DNA of 64,000 nucleotides. Source: Dama dama. Its lineage: Eukaryota > Chordata > Mammalia > Artiodactyla > Cervidae. The first letter of the stretch is position 1. Each line of letters starts with the position of its first letter. Where the stretch lies: the NCBI RefSeq assembly GCF_033118175.1, contig NC_083701.1, positions 68,223,001-68,287,000 on the forward strand, given 5' to 3'. A program made the translations under genes and the position numbers. The notes below the pieces were generated by a model. It was not told the DNA's origin and ran no database searches. It saw nothing but the letters and a program-made list of their open reading frames with translations. This document shows, one piece after another, positions 1 through 53,290 of this stretch.

Positions 1-558
1 GGACAGTGATTGAAGCCATGAAATTAAAAGACACTTCCTCCTTGGAAGAAAAGCTATGACAAAACTAGACAGTGTATTTAAAAGCAGAGACATTACTTTG
101 CTGACAAAGGTCCATATGGTCAAAACTATGGTTTTCCCAATAGTCATGTATGCATGTGAGAGTTGGACCATAAAGAAGGCTGAGTGCCAAAGAATTGATG
201 CTTTTGAACTGTGGTGTTGGAGAAGACTCTTGAGAGTCCCTTGGACAGCAAGGAGATCTAACCAGTCAGTCCTAAAGGAAATCAGTCCTGAATATTCATT
301 GGAAGGACTGATGCTGAAGTTTCAATACTTTTGGCCACCTGATGTGAAGAAAGGACTCATTGGAAAAGACCCTGATATTGGGAAAGACTGAGGGCAGGAG
401 GAGAATAGGGTGACAGAGGTTGAGATGGTTGGATGGCATCACTGACTCAATGAACATGAGTTTGAGCAAACTCTGGGAGATAGTGAAGGACAGGGAAGCC
501 TAGCGTGCTGCAGTCCACGGGGTTACGAATCAGACTCAACTGAGCTACTGAACAACAG
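1..558 (+). mobile_element. BovB LINE, 3' end fragment
   Basis: Translated segments match the C-terminus of the BovB (RTE-type) polymerase: [33 protein letters not shown] and [20 protein letters not shown]. The fragment ends in the BovB 3' tail (GACTCAACTGAGCTACTGAA). It runs off the window edge and carries frameshifts and a stop; it is not a gene. Confidence 0.9.
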
Positions 559-589
559 GTCCTTTGCTCATGTTCCTTCTCTCTGCAAA

Positions 590-705
590 TCTTCACTCTC
601 TTTCCCATCCCATCATCCTGGCCGATTCCTGCTTATTGTTTATGTCTCAGTTAAAATATTCCTCCTACACAAGGCCTTACCAGGCTACAAAACAATTTCA
701 GGTAT
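590..705 (+). repeat. Possible L2 fragment
   Basis: Pyrimidine-rich text with a 'tgtctcagttaaaatattcc...acaaggcctt' pattern, like the L2 3' region. It is degraded and the call is weak. Confidence 0.3.
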
Positions 706-737
706 TTTAAGTTCTTTGTTCTTGTACCCTATAGATT

Positions 738-1218
738 TGTTTGTGGTAGGCAGAATAAGGCCCTCTGCCTCCAAAGATAGTCACATTCTAATCCCCAGGA
801 TCTCTGAATACATGACCTCACATAGTAAAAGGGACTCTGCAGGTATGATTAGGTTGAGGACCTTAAGATGGGAATTATCTGGTGGGCCCAATAATCACAG
901 GAGTCCTTATAAGTGAAAGAAGGAGGCAGGAGATTCAGAGTCCTAGAGGGATTTGAAGATGCTATGCTGCTGGTCTTGAAGAAAGAGGAAGGAGCCAAGA
1001 GGCAAAGAATACAGGTGGCATTCTAGAAGCTGGAAAAGTCACGGAAGCAGAGTGTGCGCTTGAGTCTCCACAAGGAACACAGCCCTGCTGACAACTTTGT
1101 TTTAGCCTGGTGAGACCCATTTCAGACTTCTGCTGTCTAGAACTGTGACACCATAAGTTTATGTTGTTTTAAGCCACTAAATTGTGGTCATTTGTTATAG
1201 CTGCTATAAGAGACTAGT
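738..1218 (+). repeat. MLT1-like (ERVL-MaLR) solo LTR
   Basis: Ordered motifs match a MaLR-type LTR: 'gactctgcaggtatgattaggttgagga', 'gtgggcccaataatcac', 'tccttataag', 'gagacccatttcagacttctg', 'ccagaactgtgacacc'-like text, 'tgttgttttaagccac', then 'tttgttatagctgctataagagact'. It is an old, non-coding relic with no internal region attached. The subfamily is not assigned. Confidence 0.6.
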
Positions 1219-2070
1219 AGAATACTTATTACAGTTGCATTTTTTTGGTTATTCTGCCTTTTTTGTTTACCTTTAAGTTCTATAAAAGCAGAGCCCAGTA
1301 TCTGGCATATATGAGCACTGGATAAATATTTGAAAATTGATTGTGCTCCATAGAGGCAAGCCGTAATGGCATCATGAGATCTTCCCCAGTCTTTGTGACA
1401 GTAGACAATACCCCTGACCAGAATACCCATTCATTCATTCACCCATCCATTTTCATCCCTTCACACATTTGCTATTATTTTTGAGGTGCAATGTCAGACA
1501 ATTAGGATAAGAAAGTAATCAAAACAGACCTGATCTTTCGCTTAAGATGAATTTAAGTGGTGTCTCTTGCTACCCAAGACTTCCTTTTATGTCTCACGGT
1601 GGTGCCCAAGTAGCCAAAATAACTGACTTTTGGGGGGTGGTAGTCCAAATCTTTGGTGAGAAAGCTTGTTTATATTTGCTACATCATTTAAACATGGATT
1701 TGTAATTGGAAGATGTATATAAGAAAGTTGTTTGTAAGTTCATACAGTTACAGGATATAGTTTTAATGAATGCAGTAAAATTATATCAATTATATATTGA
1801 TGTAAACTCCACTATTCTTTCCCCATGGAAAAGAAACAGGTACAAGTTAAAGATGATCAGATTGGTAGAGACCAGGCCCAGTGACAGCCAAGTCAAGTCA
1901 AGTCAAGACTGTGTGATTATTTTTTTCTGATTCCGTCAGGTAAAAGAATATGAGATATAAAGTAGAAAAGTAACAGTATAATAGTATTAGAAAGTACAAA
2001 TATTGCACAAGCAAAAAATAGGGGGTAAGCATACACATGTCAACATGCCACATACTTACTGAAAAACTTC
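1219..2070. other. Intergenic stretch, nothing recognised
   Basis: AT-rich sequence with a short ATTC-type microsatellite near 1430-1450. Open frames here are short, with no similarity I recognise. Confidence 0.5.
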
Positions 2071-2205
2071 TCTTGGAGAAGGAAATGGCAGCCGACTCCA
2101 GTGTTCTTGCCTGGAGAATCCCAGGGACAGGGGAGCCTGGTGGGCTGCCGTCTATGGGGTCGCAGCGAGTCGGACATGACTGAAGTGACTTAGCAGCAGC
2201 AGCAT
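2071..2205 (+). mobile_element. Bov-tA SINE, 3' portion
   Basis: It contains the characteristic 'ggagaaggaaatggcagcc', 'cactccagtgttcttgcctgg'-type text, 'gagcctggtgggctgc' and 'gtcggacatgactgaagtgac'. The tRNA-related head is missing. The copy ends in a (CAG)n-like tail. Confidence 0.85.
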
Positions 2206-2655
2206 GTTATCTTGCTTAATATAGGGGCCTCACGTAAAGACAGTGGGCTGCACAGTTCTGGAAACTATACTGCCTTTTGCTGAAGGTTTAAGGTTGCCAC
2301 AATTAAAATATATAACATATATTATTAATATATGTCATATTTTACATTGTGATATATCACATATCATAGCATACAAGGAAAATACCATAAAGAGTCCCAT
2401 TTGATGAGATTGTATGTATAAAAGAGGCCTTACATACTCTGGAAGATGGCGTGATTTTAAGATTTTAATGTGAATGTGTAGTTTTTTATTAAAAATGAAG
2501 GGAGGGGGACTCCACAATCATTGGATTTTTAATGAGCTTTTTCTTCCCCAGAACATAATTGCTTTTGTGAGTCTCTTCCTTCCATTTCTATTTTTAGCAT
2601 TCAGTTCCTAAACCTGGGTTGGGAAAAACCTCAGCGTTACGTATACAGGAGGGAC
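2206..2655. other. Intergenic stretch, nothing recognised
   Basis: AT-rich, including a near-palindromic run of 'atata' and 'atatgt' at about 2305-2360. No gene or known repeat recognised. Confidence 0.5.
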
Positions 2656-2659
2656 AGTG

Positions 2660-2815
2660 GAAGTGGGGAGCGGTCACACGGTCGAGGTCGTGCAGCCGGC
2701 CGCGGGGAGCGCAGCCCGCAGGCCCGGAGGGCGGCCGGCGGGCCCAGCGCGCGCTCTGCCGCCACCTGCGGGCGGCGGGGCTCAGTCAACCGGCAGAGAC
2801 GTCGAGTCTCCACAT
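2660..2815. other. Small isolated CpG-rich pocket
   Basis: About 150 bases with many CpGs and GC-rich blocks (GGCCGCGGGGAGCGCAGCC, GGCGGCCGGCGGGC, CAGCGCGCGCTCTGCC). It is surrounded by AT-rich DNA on both sides. It is shorter than a standard CpG island. No coding match or clear splice donor is seen on either strand. Confidence 0.6.
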
Positions 2816-2884
2816 CTTTGAGAGACCTGGAGAACAGTCCAACCCAGTAAGACAAATCCTCTCACTTTATATGATAAACATAGT

Positions 2885-3760
2885 ATCAACGGTCCTTCGC
2901 TCCACCTCCTTACCGTGCTGTTATTTTAAGGCTTAACCATTTTGGTGGTTTGGTAGTCGTGGTACCTCCTTGATTTTATTTTGCCTTCTCATGATGACTA
3001 AGGTTGAGCCCTGTTCGTACGTGTCTGTTGGTCACTGAAATCCCTCTTTTGGGAGATGCATACTTCAGTTTTTTTTTAACCAGTTCTTCCACTGGGTTGT
3101 CTGTCTTTTCCTCACTGGTTTGAGTTCTTTAATTCTGAGTGGGAGCACTTTGTCAGATACAAGTTAAAACGATTTTTTTCCCTCATACTTGGAAGTTTCT
3201 CTTTTCATTCTTATAACAGTATCTTTTGATGAACAGAGTTCCTAATTTCAGTGTAAATGGAAAATTTACATTTATTGTAAATACGCACAATTATAAACAT
3301 TGTAAATTGTGAAGTCCAACTTATCAGTGTTTTCCTTCACGGTCAGTCTTTTCTGGGTCTTGTTTAAGAAATCTTGGCCTACACCAATGTTATGAACATA
3401 TTTTCCAGTGCTATTTTCTAGAAGCTTTATCATTTAACCTTCCACATTTAGAGCTACCATCTACCTGAAACTGAATTTTGTGTAAGTGTGACTCGGGTCA
3501 AGATTCCTTTTTTTCTGCTGCACTATTCAGTTGACCACTGCGAAACCACCCTTTCCTCACGGTGCTGCCCTTGTCCTAAATCAAGTGACTGTATGTGTGC
3601 CTGTGGCTCTGTTTCTAGTCTCCGGGCTGCAGACATGTATTTCTTTTGTAATGTAACTATAGTAGAAGCAAAGTTACTTTTTAAGATCCACAGATTGCTT
3701 TGGCTAGACAGTTTGTCTGCTGTTACTTCTAGCATTCCCAGCAATTCCTGAGGGACTAAT
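2885..3760 (-). mobile_element. Degraded L1 fragment (ORF2 region)
   Basis: The + strand reads as the reverse complement of L1 ORF2. Recognisable steps include 'ttctttaattctgagtgg', 'atcttttgatgaacagagtt', 'tgtttaagaaatcttggcct', 'agaagctttat', 'gattccttttttt' and 'aaatcaagtgactgtatgtg'. All frames are broken. BovB follows at 3788. Confidence 0.75.
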
Positions 3761-3787
3761 CTAGGTCTTTCTCTCAGAATTAAATAT

Positions 3788-4550
3788 TAATGGGACTTAC
3801 TACTACTAAAGAGCTAAAGAGCCTCTTGATGAAAGTGGAAGAGGACAGTGACAAGTTTGGCTTAAAACTCAACATTCAGAAAACTAAGATCATGGCATCT
3901 GGTCCCATCACTTCATGGCAAATAGATGGGGAAACAATGGAAACAGTGACAGACTTTATTTTGGGGGGCTCCAAAATCACTGCAGATGGTGACTGCAGCC
4001 ATGAAATTTAAAAACACTTGCTCCTTGGAAGAAAAGTTATGACAAACCTGGGCAATGCATTAAAAAGCAGAGACATCACTTTGCCAACAAAGGTCCTCAT
4101 AGTCAAACTATGGTTTTTCCAAAGCTATATATGGATGTGAGAGTTGGACCGTAAAGAAGGCTGAATGCTGAAGAACTGTGCTTTTGAACTGTGGTGTTGG
4201 AGAAGACTCTTGAGAGTCCCTTGGACCGCAAGGAGATCCAACCAGTACATCCTAAAGGAAATCAGTCCTGGGTGTTCATTGGAAGGACTGATGCTGAAGC
4301 TGAAACTCCAATACTTTGGCCACCTGATGCGAAGAACTGACTCATCTGAAAAGACCCTGATGCTGGGAAAGATTGAGGGCAGGTGGAGAAGGGGACGACA
4401 GAGGATGAGAGGGTTGGATGGCATCACTGACTCAATGGACATGAGTTTGAGTAAACTCTGGGAGTTGGTGATGAACAGGGAAGCCTGGCGTGCTGTAGTC
4501 CATGGGGTTGCAAAGAGTCAGACACGACTGAGTGACTGAACTGACTGAAC
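3788..4550 (+). mobile_element. BovB LINE, 3' third
   Basis: Translated pieces read KSLLMKVEEDSDKFGLKLNI, IMASGPITSWQIDGET, then [27 protein letters not shown] and [13 protein letters not shown]. The copy ends GACTGAGTGACTGAACTGAC. It is broken by frameshifts and stops and is not functional. Confidence 0.93.
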
Positions 4551-4555
4551 TATGA

Positions 4556-4925
4556 CTACATAGTATTTACTATGTGCCAGGTACTCTTCTAAGCACTATA
4601 CACACATTAAACTCATTTAATCTTCCCAGTAGCTCTATGAAATAGGTATAGATGAGGATGAGATGGTTGGATGGCATCATGGACTCAATGGACATGAGTT
4701 TGAGCAAGCTTTGAGAGATGATGAAGGATAGGGAAGCCTGGCATACTGCAGCTCACTGGGTCGCAAAGAGTTGGACATGACTGAGTGACTGAACAACAAC
4801 AGCTGAGGAAGCCATCCCAGATCACCCAACTAGTAAGCGGTGGAGGCAGGACTTGAACACAGGCAGTAGGCCCTAGAGTCTGTATACTCAGCCACTAACC
4901 CCTTCACTGCCTTACCACCTCTCTT
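4556..4925 (-). repeat. MIR SINE split by a BovB-tail insertion
   Basis: Left part 4556-4655 reads 'ctatgtgccaggtactcttc', 'taagcactatacacac' and 'aactcatttaatcttccc'. Right part 4802-4925 reads 'cccagatcacccaactagta', 'ggcaggacttgaacacaggc' and 'cagccactaaccccttcact'. This is the reverse of the MIR consensus. The two halves resume in register across 4656-4801. Confidence 0.8.
4656..4801 (+). mobile_element. BovB 3'-tail fragment inserted in MIR
   Basis: 'gatggttggatggcatcatg', 'atggacatgagtttgagcaa' and 'gttggacatgactgagtgac' match the last 150 bases of BovB. Similar short flanks (agatgagga, agctgagga) suggest a degenerate target-site duplication. Confidence 0.8.
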
Positions 4926-5789
4926 AGGCAATATATTTTCTTGTTAACACGCAGCCAGGCAACAGAGAGGCAGGAGCACCAACGTCCCAGCCCCAGAGCA
5001 TCAGTAATACCAGAGCACTCTGACTGGGGAAGGCCCTCTCTTGCCCCGTCTATTCACTCATTCGCTGGGGTGCTGAGTATTCATTTGAAGGCAGACTGGG
5101 AAACTTAGCTTGGCTAACCCTCCACACACTGGGGCTTGATATAAAGACCTTTAGAGATATGGCTCCTGTTTTCCTTTCCAACCACCTCCCTCCAAAATCC
5201 CCAAATGCGCTGTCCTGAGTTCTTCTATGGGAGACTCAGTCAGGTTCAGCCCCAAGAGGAGACACAGGAGAGGCTCAGGAAAACAGGTGATTATACTCGC
5301 AGGTCCTAGGAACAGGAGGCACCCACGCCATGCAGAGCCACGTGGGGAAGCACCAGCATTGGTCGGGAGGCGGAGAGACAGGAGCGAGGAGTGAGCCTGG
5401 GCCCTGGCCTTAATCAGTTTCCGCATTCTGCAGGAAAGGCAAGGCAGGGCAGGGTAATGACTTTGGACTGGCTAGCTCGAATCATTCCAGCAGGCCCTAA
5501 GCTAAAGGAGCTCCCTGGTTGCCTGGATGATGAAGGCAGAGGGATGTTGCTTTCTGGGGATAAGGACCAGATAGTGCAGGTATGGCTCTGGATTGGTGAG
5601 TTTTGCTATCAGAGGTCTGCTACTGGCTGAGCCCTTTGCTACCTCTAAGAATTGGCTAGTCCCAATAGGGCAGTCTCTCCCTAGCCAGGGGGAAAAAAAA
5701 ATTAAGATGTTAAAATGTAATATACAGAGCATTTTTAAAAAGCATAAATATACCTATTCAAACTACCTATAGTACTCAATGGCCATGTG
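4926..5789. other. Intergenic stretch, nothing recognised
   Basis: Moderate GC and no repeat or gene I can name. Overlapping short open frames on both strands around 5150-5730 lack homology or splice logic. Confidence 0.45.
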
Positions 5790-6010
5790 CTTCATCTCAG
5801 AGCTTGTACTGCACTCATCTAAATCTCAGATCAAATACCACTTTGTCACATCAAAGCCCTGATGACCAGATACCTAAAAGCTTTCCCCGCATCACACCCT
5901 AGTGGCTGTAGCACTTTTCAGATTGCTGTAATTACTGGTTAACATGTCTGTGTCCTCTACTAATTGTCTTACCCTTCTGAGCACCTCCGGAGTGGGAATG
6001 GGAAGCAATG
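5790..6010 (+). repeat. L2 LINE 3' fragment
   Basis: 'cagatcaaataccactttgtcac', 'aagccctgatgaccag', 'tagcacttttcagattgctg' and 'cacctccggagtgggaatggga' follow the order of the L2 3' end, at old divergence. Confidence 0.5.
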
Positions 6011-6364
6011 TCACTTGAATGAACATGTAAGAGAGAAACCCTCCCTTCCAGAGACGATATTCCACTCTCTACTCCTTTTTCCTAACGTGTACCACAAGCA
6101 CGCTTACAATATGGTGTCAAAATTCCTTCTTGCCTCCTTTCACTAAAGGCTGTGACACCTCCCGAGGCCTCTTCCTCACTGAGGCTGGGGTGACTGAAGC
6201 AGAAGGCCCAGGATCTTCACTGGTTAACTACTGAAATGAGTAACCTGTTTTAATATCATAGAATTTATTAGCAAGGCAGCACAAATTTCAAACCAAAGTA
6301 TATAAAAATTCCAGTGTTTATGGTTATTATAAGTCTATCCTAATGAATCACAACAAGTGGTAAG

Positions 6365-6535
6365 CAAAGGATATCATTTCCATTGTAAAGATGTGGAATG
6401 AAACTCAAAGATGCCAAATGACTTGGTATAAAGTCACAAAGCTAGTGAGTGACAAAGGGCAACATTTTAATTCAAATTCATAGCTTCTGCTGTTAAATTT
6501 GAAGCATTTTCCATTAAGCCACACTGCTCTTCCAT
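6365..6535 (-). repeat. MIR SINE fragment
   Basis: 'aaagatgtggaatgaaactc', 'aaatgacttggtataaagtc', 'acaaagctagtgagtgacaa' and 'cattaagccacactgctctt' read as the reverse complement of MIR. Confidence 0.7.
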
Positions 6536-6921
6536 TTACATTTACTTCCTCTCAGCTTTTATTGTCAATGTTTACAGACAACAAAAAAGTACCTGTTTTC
6601 CTATTTCATGCCTGCAAGCACTGAATTAATGGGCACTTTGAATGCTTCTCCATCTAGGTAAATAGCAGAACCTTCTCAAAAGGCAGTTTGGTAGGGAAGC
6701 AGTACAAGAAGTAAGCAAACATAAACATCACATAATAGAGACTGATCTGCAGTTATTTTAAGGGCCTGTGCATTTCTAAGGAGCGTAAAGCTCACAGCAG
6801 CTGGTAAAGGACCTCCAGGTGAACCTAGGGTTGTTTCATCATGAAATGACCAAGAGATTTATCAAATGTTTCTATGTAATCAGAAAAATTAGGGATATAA
6901 GATACAAAGTACAGTGGGTTG

Positions 6922-7144
6922 GGAGCTTCCTGGGTGGCTCAGTGGTAAAGAATCTGCCTGCCAACGCAAGAGACACAGGAGACGCAGGCTCAATCCCTGG
7001 GTCGAGAAGATTCCCTTGAGGAGGTAATGTCAACCCACTCCAGTATTCTTGCCTGGATAATCTTGTGGACAGATGAGCCTGGTAGGGTGCAGTCCATGGG
7101 GTCGCAAAAGAGCTGGACACGACTGAACGACTAAGCACACACAC
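6922..7144 (+). mobile_element. Bov-tA SINE, complete with target-site duplication
   Basis: It begins 'gcttcctgggtggctcagtg' (tRNA-like A-box region), passes a B-box-like 'ctcaatccctgg' and ends 'ctggacacgactgaacgact' plus (CA)n. It is flanked by the 11-base direct repeat ACAGTGGGTTG at 6911-6921 and 7145-7155. Confidence 0.92.
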
Positions 7145-7715
7145 ACAGTGGGTTGCTGTTACAGAAACAGACAAAAGATTACAGGTCTAGCAGAGAATTA
7201 AGCATGTGATCCCAAAGTTTAAATCCTGCAATGTGAACACAGGAGTCAGTAATCCAGGAAAACCCGAATGCACTCTTATGTACCTAACCAAAGTAAAAAT
7301 AATACTGTATAAAACTACTTTAAATGTCTTTTCTCTGCCTTAATTTATCAGCAGATGAGCCAACTGACCTGTTTTTTTGAAATTTCCACTTACATTCACA
7401 TGAATATTAACTTCTCATATGTGGAATGAGAGTTGTATTTTTTTCATAAGCTTCTGAGTAGGTGGCTTTACAAATACAGGCTGATATGTTTTTACTTATC
7501 TCTTTAAGAAACGCATCTCTGTACGCTTACCCTTAAGAAAGCAGAGTTTCAGATCTTCAACTTATTAGCTTCCCCTCTTTCTCCTCAGTCATCCTCAATG
7601 TTCTGGTAACGCTTTTAAAGGATTCGACTCCAGCAATGGCTGGAGACACCAGATCCAGTACTGCTGTATTCTTAAACGCTATTTCACAAAATACATATTA
7701 ATCAAACAGGAAAGA

Positions 7716-8809
7716 GAAACACTAAATGTTTTATTCTGTATTTTCAATTTAGTAATATAAACAATATTTACATAGCAATACATTTAAGTATTTACACAGC
7801 ATTAACCAGAAGGCAGAAAGAAATGTTGCTTTGGGCATTAATGACCATTATACTTGAATAAGGTGACCTTCAAGTTCATAGTACACAATGAAAAGGATTA
7901 TTAAAGAGTATTTTGGAAAAAAAATGATATCATGGAGAATTACTGGCTACGTGGCTCAGGCCTAAGGTTGCTTTCAATAAATCACTTTCACATAACATGA
8001 TAACTTACAGTTCATTTGTTATTTATAATCTTTAAACACAATTGAAAAGCAAAAGTTTGGAAGTGCTTTTAAAATGTTGAGTAATCAAAATGTACAAAAA
8101 ACTAACTTGGGGAAAATGTCACATATTACAGCTCAATAATATAAATGATATTTATATATTATAGATATAAATATACTTTATGGAAACAGCATATTGACCT
8201 AATAATGCAGGTAAACAAAGGAATGAGAATGTACCATTTCACAAACTGCCTATTAATCCAATAGTGAATCAGTTCACTGCCAGAGCGAGCAATTGAGTCA
8301 GCCCACATACAATTTCAAATATCTAAGTAAACTTGAAAATATTTTCAACATTTATTTAAACATAAAATATGTAAAACAAAATGAACTGAAAACTAGGCTT
8401 GAACTGGAATCAATTTTTTTTTTTCAGTGTGAGAAAATATACACAAATCTAGTTTACAAAATAATCTTACAGACACAAATGATAGGGACTGTTTTGATTA
8501 CTATTTAAAAAATGTTATGATGAAAGCAATTTAGACTTTTTTTTGTCCCATTGTCAGAGCTATCTAGTTTACGAACTGGTGAATTAAATAGCATGCATAA
8601 CAGGAAAACAATATTTTTCATTGCATCATATTACATATTCACAGATCAAGTTTATGTTTCTATGAGTTATAAAAATAAATCTTCCTGTAGATTAAAAAAC
8701 AAAAATAGAATAATTTGTATTACAAGTTTTAAAAAATATGGCAAACTAACTTGATAATCATGACCTTTTTTTTTGCCATGATTATAACTGTCTTTATCTA
8801 TTCAAAAAA
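7716..8809 (-). other. TMEM67: Probable TMEM67 3' untranslated region
   Basis: AT-rich sequence after the TAA, without interspersed repeats I recognise, running about 1.1 kb to a canonical AATAAA (complement of 7730-7735). A T/GT-rich stretch follows on the minus strand. The lack of transposon insertions contrasts with the flanks and fits retained 3' UTR. An earlier AATAAA (complement of 8351-8356) could give a shorter form. The extent is inferred. Confidence 0.55.
7730..7735 (-). terminator. Candidate TMEM67 polyadenylation signal
   Basis: AATAAA on the minus strand, about 1.07 kb after the stop codon, followed by a T-rich, GT-containing stretch (GTGTTTCTCTTTCC). Cleavage would fall near 7715. 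Confidence 0.5.
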
Positions 8810-51240
<42,431 letters not shown>

Positions 51241-51245
51241 GATGG

Positions 51246-51627
51246 GTTCGGTTCAGTTCAGTTCTGTCGCTCAGTCGTGTCAGACTCTTTGCGACCCCAT
51301 GGACTGCAGCACGCCAGGCCTCCCTGTCCATCACCAACTCCCGGAGTTTACACAAACTCATGTCCATTGAGTCGGTGATGCCATCCAACCATCTCATCCT
51401 CTGCCGTCCCCTTCTGCCGCCTTCAATCATTCCCAGCATCAGGGTCTTTTCCAATGAGTCAGTTCTTCGCATCAGGTTGCCAAAGTATTGGAGCTTCTGC
51501 TTCAGCATCAGTCCTTCCATTGAATATTCAGGACTGATTTCCTTTAGGGTGGACTGGTTGGATCTCCTTGCTGTCCAAGGGACTCTCAAGAGTCTTCTCC
51601 AACACTACAATTCAAAAGCATCAATTA
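51246..51627 (-). mobile_element. BovB LINE 3' end, adjacent to the TMEM67 promoter
   Basis: Reverse orientation: 'ggttcagttcagttctgtcg', 'gaccccatggactgcagcac', 'ccatctcatcctctgccgtc' and 'gtgtcagactctttgcgacc'. The minus-strand translation reads [39 protein letters not shown] and [13 protein letters not shown]. It ends near 'caattcaaaagcatcaatta'. It begins about 40 bases beyond the X-box. Confidence 0.93.
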
Positions 51628-51954
51628 GAGGCAAGCTAACCCTGGAGCCTGGCAGGCACGGCCAGATTTCAGACTCTAGGAAGCGACCCGTTTGCCGGAC
51701 GTGAAATCAATTTCAGAAGTCGCAAAATAGGTAACCGCAGCCAAGAAAATATCTGATTTTACCACACAAATTAAAAGTATTGTTTCATTAAGTCGTTAAA
51801 TGATACTTTCATTAAAACTTATGGTCATTTTCATGTTAAAGGACACAGCCCAACAATGTATTTGTCCAAATACACTTGTCCAAAAAGTAGGGGAAAAAAA
51901 CAACACTGATTTGAAATATGCAATGTTGGATGATTGGCTCGAACACTGAAAAAG
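51628..51954. other. Upstream flank; possible displaced promoter DNA
   Basis: The first 100 bases (to about 51730) are richer in GC and CpG (GCACGG, GGAAGCGACCCG, GCCGGACGTG) than the DNA beyond. They may be the outer edge of the TMEM67 CpG island, moved outwards by the BovB fragment. Confidence 0.35.
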
Positions 51955-51956
51955 AG

Positions 51957-52192
51957 GGCTTCCCTGGTAGCTTAGATGGTAAAGAATCTACCTGCAATGC
52001 CGGATATCCAGGTTCAATCCCTGGATCAGGAAGATCCCCAGAGAAACCGGCTGTTGGGGATGAAACCGGCTGCTGGGGATGAAACCGGCTCCAGTACTCT
52101 TGCCAGGAAAATCCTGTGGACGGAGAAGCCTGGTGGGCTACACTCCATGGGATTGCAAAGAGTGGGACACGACTGAGTGACTTTCACTTCAC
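51957..52192 (+). mobile_element. Bov-tA SINE carrying an internal 19-bp tandem repeat
   Basis: 'gggcttccctggtagcttag', 'ccaggttcaatccctggatc', 'tgccaggaaaatcctgtgga' and 'gtgggacacgactgagtgac'. Between the two halves, the unit AAACCGGCTGYTGGGGATG occurs twice, plus a partial third copy (52044-52090). Confidence 0.9.
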
Positions 52193-52614
52193 CGAAAAAA
52201 GATCTTTCCTGACAGACCTTTTTTTGTGTTTCTATGTTCTTTGTTTTGAGCATAGAAATCATGTTCATAAAATGAGATCTTTAGTCCAGTTGTAAATAAA
52301 GAAGGAATCTATTTTTTAAGTCAAATATACACATACATGATTGTTCTCTTTCAAAATGGGCACTCTTAGAGGCTGTTGGGCCCGAAACATTTTAGAATTA
52401 CCTTCAAAGCCAGTTTCTGTTTCTTAATATTTAAATTTCATCTCCTCTTTTGTTGTATTCTGTTTGTTTTATTGTTTTATTTTGTCCTTCCTCCCCAATA
52501 AACCTGGCATATTTTGAAACCACCTTATTCATCAGTATATCTTGAAATGACTTTCAGCTTCCCCCCAAAACCACAAACTTTGTAATGAAAATGATGGCTT
52601 ATTACTATTAAGGA

Positions 52615-52642
52615 GAACACACACACACACACACACACATAA
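52615..52642 (+). repeat. (AC)n microsatellite
   Basis: About thirteen tandem AC units, likely length-polymorphic. Confidence 0.95.
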
Positions 52643-53084
52643 TATCTTCAGTATGTGTGGGAAAATACATCTAAGAAATTTAGATAAATTTATTAACCAT
52701 ATTTAGGCCTAGTATTTGTCATGTGACCATCTGCAAAAGACCAGCATTCATTCTGTTGCTAATGTCTATGACAGAAAGAGGTGTATATTCTGAAAACTCT
52801 TCCTTAACCAGGCATTATAAAAGATGTTTTTGAGTAATTACCATGTTGTTAAAGTCTATAATTTGAAGTAGAAGTTATTTATCTGAAAAAATTTTTGAAA
52901 AACATATGACTGTACAAATGTTAATAGGAGCTCAGAAAGGGTACGGTCAGAATAGTTGAGATTAATCTACAAAAGCTTCTTATGGGTGAATTTTAACTCA
53001 TCTTTTTTAATGCTCCGTGAGAGGCTTCAGGGTGGTAATATTTACTCACTGTCTACTATATAATTGAAGCAGTAAAAGAGCAGG
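52643..53084. other. Intergenic stretch, nothing recognised
   Basis: AT-rich, no gene or named repeat; the stretch 52193-52614 is similar. Confidence 0.45.
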
Positions 53085-53290
53085 TTATTTGTGTTCCACA
53101 CTGTGTACTGTGCTAGGCACTTGGCAGCATTAACGTTAACTCTTCATAATAACCTTCTGCAGGAATACTTTCCCCCCTTTTTTGGGTACTTTATAATCAA
53201 AGAAACTGAAGATCAAAAAAGTTACATTTTAGGAAGTGGTGAAATCAAACTTTATCTCCATCTGACCAACTCCTAAACCTGTTATCTTTT
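53085..53290 (-). repeat. MIR SINE
   Basis: 'gtactgtgctaggcacttgg', 'cagcattaacgttaactctt', 'cataataaccttctgcagga' and 'atcaaagaaactgaagatca' read as reversed MIR. Confidence 0.65.

Noticed and set aside
1..558. PDP1 coding sequence at the left edge
   Set aside because: The open frame there is BovB polymerase, not phosphatase.
738..1218. Possible intact endogenous retrovirus
   Set aside because: Only a single old LTR-like segment; no partner LTR or internal coding region in the window.
6922..7144. tRNA gene signal (A and B box) in SINE heads
   Set aside because: Bov-tA heads resemble tRNA promoters, but none of the copies keeps a foldable tRNA.
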